In this document: positions 59,357 through 64,000 of the stretch, one piece after another | Position numbering within the stretch: the first letter of the stretch is position 1 | Layout: each line of letters opens with the position of its first letter | Source of the DNA: Acidimicrobiia bacterium | GTDB lineage: Bacteria; Actinomycetota; Acidimicrobiia; Acidimicrobiales; Aldehydirespiratoraceae | Assembly (NCBI GenBank): GCA_022819505.1 | Contig: JAJEHD010000019.1 | Span: 186,001 to 250,000, forward strand | Length of the DNA stretch: 64,000 nucleotides | Reading direction: 5' to 3' | Translations under genes and position numbers: made by a program | Notes under the pieces: model-generated | The model's input: the letters and a program-made list of their open reading frames with translations, nothing else | What the model was told of the DNA's origin: nothing | The model's database searches: none

Positions 59357-60340
59357 ATGACCAACAGCGACAGCCCGGAGCATCTCGGCGACCTCGCCTA
59401 CGATCAGGCCACCATGGCGGACTTGGACGGCATCGACCGTGCCCTGATCGACGGTCTGGTGGCCGACGGCCGGGCCAGCTACGCCGCTCTGGCCCGGCGC
59501 ATCGACATGTCGCAGGCCGCGGTGAAGGCCCGAGTCATACGACTCCTCGACAGCGGCGTCATCCACATTCTCGGACGCATCGACCCCCGAGCTCTCGGCT
59601 ACGGCGAGTTCGCCTACTGCCTGATCGATGTGGAAGGCCCGGTCGCGCCGGTCGCCGAGCGGCTGGCGGGGATGGCCGAGGCCGCCTTCGTGCTGATCCT
59701 GGCCGGCGCCCGCGGGCTGTTCGTCGAGTTCCGCGCCAGCGACGCCCAGCATCTTGACGATGCCATCGAGCGAGCCCGGTCCGACCCTCAGGTACGGGGC
59801 ATCGACGCCTCCTCTCTGGTGGCCTACGTGAAGCAGGACTGGTCGCAATCGGGCGGCAAGACCGAGGCCCACGACCACCGGCTCGGCGCCCGCCGGCGCA
59901 ACGTCGACGCCACCGACATCAAGCTCCTCGAGCGGTTGGCCGCCAACGGACGGGCCACGTTCGCCGAGATGGCCGAGGCCGCGGGCATGTCCCACGCGGC
60001 CACCCGCGAGCGGGTGCTGGCCCTCATGGCCGCCGGCGTGGTGACCGTACAGACCATCGTGAGTCCCGGAGTGCTCGGCGTCAAGGGCTACGCCGGACTC
60101 ATGATCGATGTCGACGGACCGGCTGGACCGGTAGCCAAAACGATCGCGGCCATCACCGACATAACCCTGGTCGCGCTCGTGCTCGGGCGCTTCGATGTGC
60201 TTGCCGAGGCCAGCTACCGGGACGAGGCCCACCTGGCCGAACTGCTCGACCGCGTCCGCGCCGTGGACGGCGTGCGTCAAGTCGAGGCGTTCGTATACCT
60301 GGTGGAGGTCATGGAGTCCATGACCGCCGGCCTGACCTGA
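59357..60340 (+). CDS. Lrp/AsnC-family regulator with two complete modules
   Basis: This 327-residue protein contains two Lrp units. Module 1 has a winged helix (DGIDRALIDGLVADGRASYAALARRIDMSQAAVKARVIRLLDSGVI, about 22-68) and a ligand-binding RAM domain (FAYCLIDVEGP, residues 77-160). Module 2 repeats this (DATDIKLLERLAANGRATFAEMAEAAGMSHAATRERVLALMAAGVV near 190; YAGLMIDVDGP near 245). Ordinary Lrp proteins have one unit of about 150 residues. It is divergent from the transporter operon and probably senses an imported amino acid-like ligand. Confidence 0.9.
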   Translation: MTNSDSPEHLGDLAYDQATMADLDGIDRALIDGLVADGRASYAALARRIDMSQAAVKARVIRLLDSGVIHILGRIDPRALGYGEFAYCLIDVEGPVAPVAERLAGMAEAAFVLILAGARGLFVEFRASDAQHLDDAIERARSDPQVRGIDASSLVAYVKQDWSQSGGKTEAHDHRLGARRRNVDATDIKLLERLAANGRATFAEMAEAAGMSHAATRERVLALMAAGVVTVQTIVSPGVLGVKGYAGLMIDVDGPAGPVAKTIAAITDITLVALVLGRFDVLAEASYRDEAHLAELLDRVRAVDGVRQVEAFVYLVEVMESMTAGLT

Positions 60341-60363
60341 ACGACACGATCGGAAGCGGCGGG

Positions 60364-61206
60364 CTAGGGCAGGACGCCGCCGTCTATCGGTATGAGGGTG
60401 CCGTTGATGTAGGACGCGGCCGGTGACGCCAGGAACACCACCAGTTGTGCCACCTCATCGGCGGTGCCCCATCGGCCCAACGGCACTTCCGAGACCAGCA
60501 TCTCGCTGGCCTCGTCGTCGGTGACGCCGGCCAGGTCAGCAACCAGCCTGCGGTTGGCCACCGCCATCTGGGTGTCGATCGGACCGGGGCACACCCCCAC
60601 GCAGCGGATCCCGTCGCCGCCGTGCTCCTTGGCGATGAGCTTGGTCATGGCGGTCAGACCGAACTTGGTGACGTTGTAGGCGCCGTACCCGGCATCGGAC
60701 ACCAGCCCCCCGATCGACACGTTGTTGACGATCACGCCCCGACCGGCCTCGATCATCGGGCCCAGCGCCAGCAGCGCCATCCGCCTCGACCCCATGACGT
60801 TCACCTGCCACGACAGGTTCCACTGCTCCTCGGTCTGGTCGACGAAGCGGCCCACCCCGGTCGTGGCCCCCGCGTTGTTGAACAGAATGGCGAGAGAACC
60901 CAGGTCCTGGAGCGTGCGCTCGACGACCGCCTCGGCCTGAGCCTGATCGGTGACGTCGAGCGGAGCCGCAAAGCTCCTGACTCCGTACTGGTCGCGCAGC
61001 TCCGCGGCCAGCGCCTCCAGCGCGGCCAGATCGTCGCCCAGACCGTGGGTGGGGTCCTGGCGCAGCTCGGGCCGGTCGCGGGCCAGGTCCGTGACCACCA
61101 CGTCGGCCCCGGCCTCGGCCAGCCGCCGCGCCGTCGCCTCGCCCATTCCCCCGGCACGACCCGCGCCGGTGACCAGCGCCACCTGCCCGGCCAGCGCTCC
61201 CGTCAC
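60364..61206 (-). CDS. SDR with extended glycine motif and cofactor-region insertion
   Basis: This 280-residue SDR has TGAGRAGGMG (two residues longer than TGxxxGxG). An insertion of about 15 residues follows VVVTDLARD before the adenine-binding region. NNAGATTG lies near 110, NNVSIGG near 160, and the catalytic YNVTK near 173. It resembles the regulon A SDR at 18251 in these features. GTG 61206 overlaps the stop of the SDR upstream, so the two are one leftward operon, divergent from the fused E1 gene. Confidence 0.87.
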   Translation of the reverse strand: MTGALAGQVALVTGAGRAGGMGEATARRLAEAGADVVVTDLARDRPELRQDPTHGLGDDLAALEALAAELRDQYGVRSFAAPLDVTDQAQAEAVVERTLQDLGSLAILFNNAGATTGVGRFVDQTEEQWNLSWQVNVMGSRRMALLALGPMIEAGRGVIVNNVSIGGLVSDAGYGAYNVTKFGLTAMTKLIAKEHGGDGIRCVGVCPGPIDTQMAVANRRLVADLAGVTDDEASEMLVSEVPLGRWGTADEVAQLVVFLASPAASYINGTLIPIDGGVLP

Positions 61207-62033
61207 GGCACGGCCTCGCCCGCGGAGGGATCGGGCAGGTCCGCCGCTAGTCGGGCCATCACCTCATGGCTGTAGCCGAGGGGGATGCCGTCGTGACAGC
61301 CGACCAGCGAGCCGGTGAGGGACGCGCTGGCGTCGCTGACCAGGAAGTGGAACACCGGTGCCATCTCCGACGCCTTGCGGAACACGCCGTTGGCAGTCAT
61401 GCGCCTGATCAACTCCAGGTCCGGTGCCGACTCCGCACCCATCTCGCTCTCCACGATGCCGGGCAGCACCGCGTTGACCCGGACCTGGCGCGGTCCCAGC
61501 TCCAGGGCCCACACCCGCACCAGGTGGTCGAGGGCGGCCTTGGACGCGGCGTAGGCGGCCATGCCCGGCACGGCCACGGAGCCGGCCGGCGAGCTGGTCA
61601 CGATTACCGACCCGTGGTCGCGCACGAGGCCCACCCCGTGACGGAGCGCCCGCACCACTCCCAGGGTGTTTACGTCGATCACCCGCTCGAACACATCCAT
61701 GTCGACGTCCTCGACCTCTCCGTGGTAGTCGTCGATACCGGCGTTGAGAATCAGCGCGTCGAGAGAGTCGAACCGCTCGGACATGGTCCCGAAAGCCCGC
61801 TCGACCGAGGCGTCGTCGGCCACATCCATCGACACGAAGGCGGCTCCGATGCCGTCGGCGATCGCGCTGCCCTCGGGCCGCCGGCCACAGATCACTACCT
61901 GGGCGCCGCACTCGACCAGGTGAGCGGCTACCGCCAGGCCGATTCCGGCGGTTCCGCCGGTGACCACCACCCGGCGGCCGCTCACGTCGAAGGCATCGGC
62001 TGTAGCCGTCCTGGCTGTGCTTGTCTCGGTCAT
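61203..62033 (-). CDS. SDR family oxidoreductase
   Basis: This 276-residue SDR has TGGTAGIG near residue 26, the region VVICGRRPEG, LNAGIDDYHG near 95 in place of NNAG, TSSPAGS and the catalytic YAASK near 161. Arginines after the second strand (GRRPEG) suggest NADP preference. ATG 62033 starts a two-gene operon. It is divergent from the E1 gene at 62158 across 124 bases and may share its regulation. Confidence 0.89.
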   Translation of the reverse strand: MTETSTARTATADAFDVSGRRVVVTGGTAGIGLAVAAHLVECGAQVVICGRRPEGSAIADGIGAAFVSMDVADDASVERAFGTMSERFDSLDALILNAGIDDYHGEVEDVDMDVFERVIDVNTLGVVRALRHGVGLVRDHGSVIVTSSPAGSVAVPGMAAYAASKAALDHLVRVWALELGPRQVRVNAVLPGIVESEMGAESAPDLELIRRMTANGVFRKASEMAPVFHFLVSDASASLTGSLVGCHDGIPLGYSHEVMARLAADLPDPSAGEAVP

Positions 62034-62074
62034 GAACTCACCCTAGTCATTGAAACTCTTGCTGTCTGGGGGAT

Positions 62075-62091
62075 GCAGATATGGAATCACA
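62075..62091 (+). promoter_or_regulatory. Short motif shared with the 52837 region
   Basis: GCAGATATGGAATCACA lies in the divergent gap between the SDR operon and the fused E1 gene. It matches the minus-strand site at 52853-52837 at 14 of 17 bases. GTAGATATG also occurs at 59250-59258 in the Lrp/transporter gap. A common regulator is possible but unproven. Confidence 0.25.
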
Positions 62092-62157
62092 GGCGTACGA
62101 CGTGATACACAAGCGTTTCCTACCTAGAGTGTCGCCGTTGGCGGCTCACAGAGGAGC

Positions 62158-64000
62158 ATGACGATGCGGCAGATCCTGGACCCGGCGGGAGAGCTTGTAG
62201 GGCCGGTCCCTGATCTCGACGACGGCCAGCTGGTCGACATGCTCCGCCTGCTGCTTACCACCCGGATGGCCGACGAGAAGCTGCTCAACCTCCAGCGGCA
62301 GGGACGCATGCCGGCCTACTACCAGGTAAGCGGCCAGGAAGCCCACGTCGGGGCGGCTCTGGCACTGCGGGAGACCGACTGGCTTTTCTCCGCGTACCGC
62401 GAGCTGGGCATGTGGCTGGCCCGGGGTATGAGCCCCATCGCCACGCTCGGGCTGTGGATGGGCGTGCCCGACGATGATGATCTCTGGGACGTCAACCGCT
62501 ACCGGGTGACCAGGCTCAACGCCACCATCGGAACCCACCTGCCCCACGCCGTGGGCTTCAGCTACGCCGAGCGCCTCCAGAAGCGCGACACCGTGGCCAT
62601 GGTGGTGTTCGGCGACGGCGCCACCTCGGAGTCCGACTTCCACGCAGCCATGAACTTCGCCGGGGTGTGGAAGACCCCCACGGTGTTCCTGTGCCAGAAC
62701 AACCAGGTGGCCCAGTCGACAACCATCGACAAGCAGACCGCGGCGGCCACCCTGGCCGCCAAGGCCGACGGCTACGGGTTCACCGGCGTGCGCGTCGACG
62801 GCATGGACCCGCTGGCCATGTACCAGACCGCCCGCGAGTCGGTCGAGCGGGCCGCGGCCGGGGAGGGCCCGACCCTCATCGAGATGCACACCTACCGGTT
62901 CGCACCCCACTCCACCTACGACGGAACCCCGGTGTACCGCACCACCGACGAGGAGGCCCGGTGGCGCGAGCAGGATCCCATCACCCGGATGAGGTCCTTC
63001 CTGGTGAACAAGGGACTGTGGGAGGCCGACCAGGAGGACGGCATGCGTGCCGGGATCTCAGCCGAGCTCGAATCCTTCGTCGACCGGCTGGAGGCCCGGG
63101 CTGGCGTGTCGCGCGATTACTCGCCCCGGCAGCTGTTCGCCCGAACGCCGGCCTCGCTGACCGAGCAGTTGCACCGTGAGCAGCACGACGCCGGCGAGCC
63201 GGCCGCCACGCTGGACCCCGAGGAGGTGTGGGCGGTCGAGCCGGAGGTGTCACCGACCGGCGAGACCCGCCGACTCGACATGACCGAGGCCCTCAAGCTG
63301 ACGCTGCACTCGGCCTTCGAGCGTGACCCGTCGCTGGTGATCCTCGGCGAGGACGTAGGCGTGGAGGGGGGCGTGTTCCGCATCACCGAGGGCATGCACG
63401 AGCGCTTCGGCGAGGACCGGGTGATCGACACCCCCCTGTGCGAGACCGGCATCATGGGCACCGCGGTGGGGATGGCCATGGCCGGGCTGAGGCCGATCGC
63501 CGAGATCGAGTTCGCCGGCTTCGTCTACCCCGCCTTCGATCAGCTCATCGGGCATGTGGCCCGCATCCGGTGGCGCTACCGGGGCCATCTGACCGCGCCG
63601 GTTGTGGCCCGGCTGCCGGTGGGCACCAACCTCGACAACTTCGAGTTCCACACCGACTCGCCCGAGTCGTTCCTGACCCACGCGCCCGGCCTGGTGGTGG
63701 TGTACCCCTCCAACCCCTACGACGCCAAGGGCCTGATGGAGTCGGCCCTGGCCAGCGAGGACCCGGTGGTGTTCCTGGAGCCCATCTCGCTGTACCGCGG
63801 CCTCAAACAGGACGTGCCCACAGGTCCCTACCGGATCCCGTTCGGCCGAGCCAGCGTGCTGCGCGAGGGCACCGATGTGACGGTTGTTTCGTGGGGGCCG
63901 CCGGCGCGCGAGGCGCTGAAGGCGGCTGAGTCGCTGACCGCGGAGGGGGTGTCGGCCGAGGTGATCGACCTGCGGACCCTGTATCCATGGGATCGTGAGA
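62158..64000 (+). CDS. Fused E1 alpha-E1 beta 2-oxoacid dehydrogenase (3' end outside window)
   Basis: From ATG 62158 (GAGGAG just upstream) one frame stays open to the window end, 614 codons. Residues 1 to about 330 are an E1 alpha unit: YYQVSGQEAHVGAAL near 56, FGDGATSESDFHAAMN near 152 and CQNN near 180 as the thiamine-diphosphate motif. Residues from about 373 are an E1 beta unit: DMTEALKLTLHSAFERDPSLVILGEDVG, DTPLCETGIMGTAVGMAMAG, EFAGFVYPAFDQLIGHVARIR. Single-chain fused E1 proteins are known for branched-chain-type complexes. The last residues seen, VIDLRTLYPWDRE, are near the usual beta C-terminal third, so roughly 60-100 residues are missing. Confidence 0.9.
   Translation, partial: MTMRQILDPAGELVGPVPDLDDGQLVDMLRLLLTTRMADEKLLNLQRQGRMPAYYQVSGQEAHVGAALALRETDWLFSAYRELGMWLARGMSPIATLGLWMGVPDDDDLWDVNRYRVTRLNATIGTHLPHAVGFSYAERLQKRDTVAMVVFGDGATSESDFHAAMNFAGVWKTPTVFLCQNNQVAQSTTIDKQTAAATLAAKADGYGFTGVRVDGMDPLAMYQTARESVERAAAGEGPTLIEMHTYRFAPHSTYDGTPVYRTTDEEARWREQDPITRMRSFLVNKGLWEADQEDGMRAGISAELESFVDRLEARAGVSRDYSPRQLFARTPASLTEQLHREQHDAGEPAATLDPEEVWAVEPEVSPTGETRRLDMTEALKLTLHSAFERDPSLVILGEDVGVEGGVFRITEGMHERFGEDRVIDTPLCETGIMGTAVGMAMAGLRPIAEIEFAGFVYPAFDQLIGHVARIRWRYRGHLTAPVVARLPVGTNLDNFEFHTDSPESFLTHAPGLVVVYPSNPYDAKGLMESALASEDPVVFLEPISLYRGLKQDVPTGPYRIPFGRASVLREGTDVTVVSWGPPAREALKAAESLTAEGVSAEVIDLRTLYPWDRE

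Noticed and set aside
1..64000. Transposons, insertion sequences, integrase genes, tRNA or rRNA genes
   Set aside because: No transposase or integrase motifs, terminal repeats or recognisable RNA genes were found by reading both strands.

Overview
The window is GC-rich, densely coding DNA of an actinobacterial character. Support comes from F420-type luciferase-like oxidoreductases, many short-chain dehydrogenases (SDRs), P450 and Rieske oxygenases, Ala/Asp/Glu-rich lipoprotein solute receptors, GTG/TTG starts and candidate leaderless promoters. The style resembles Acidimicrobiia, but that placement is an inference. No rRNA, tRNA, CRISPR array, insertion sequence or prophage was seen. No gap between genes exceeds 300 bases.

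Left part (1-10020): the end of a zinc dehydrogenase; a BrnT/BrnA toxin-antitoxin pair; a dimethylformamidase-like protein; an SDR plus NTF2-like pair; a tight FMO - P450 - C45 acyltransferase - agmatinase-like operon; then MazEF and VapBC pairs.

Regulon A (about 11-26 kb): a TetR regulator (25320-25913) and an inverted repeat, TGGGTC-N2-GACCCA with A/T-rich flanks, found at the promoters of four transcription units. These units encode a Rieske oxygenase, SDRs, a creatininase-like amidohydrolase, an NDP-forming CoA ligase, a MaoC hydratase, an AroM-like protein, an NTF2-like protein and an E1alpha/E1beta/E2 2-oxoacid (acetoin-type) dehydrogenase set. A solute-binding lipoprotein and an LLM oxidoreductase lie on the left flank.

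Regulon B (about 26.2-50.6 kb): a second TetR (26181-26846) and a second operator, CTATCGATCGATAG. The operator appears once before the regulator and twice in each of two nearly identical promoter cassettes (26969 and 35963). The first cassette drives nine genes: SDRs, two AMP-forming CoA ligases, MaoC, creatininase, a PanB-like protein and a P450. The second drives eleven: a solute receptor, a fused LivH-LivM permease, a DgcB-like Fe-S membrane protein, a DgcA-like flavoenzyme, two ETF subunits, a VOC protein, E1alpha, E1beta, E2 and AroM. A and B repeat the same core enzyme kit under separate regulators, so they look like two parallel catabolic pathways for related compounds. B adds what looks like an N-demethylating, ETF-linked branch.

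Right part (50.6-64 kb): a zinc dehydrogenase, another LLM oxidoreductase, a leaderless Rieske oxygenase, a complete branched-chain-type ABC transporter (LivF, LivG, fused LivHM, receptor) divergent from a double-module Lrp regulator, two SDRs, and a fused E1alpha-E1beta dehydrogenase that runs off the right edge.
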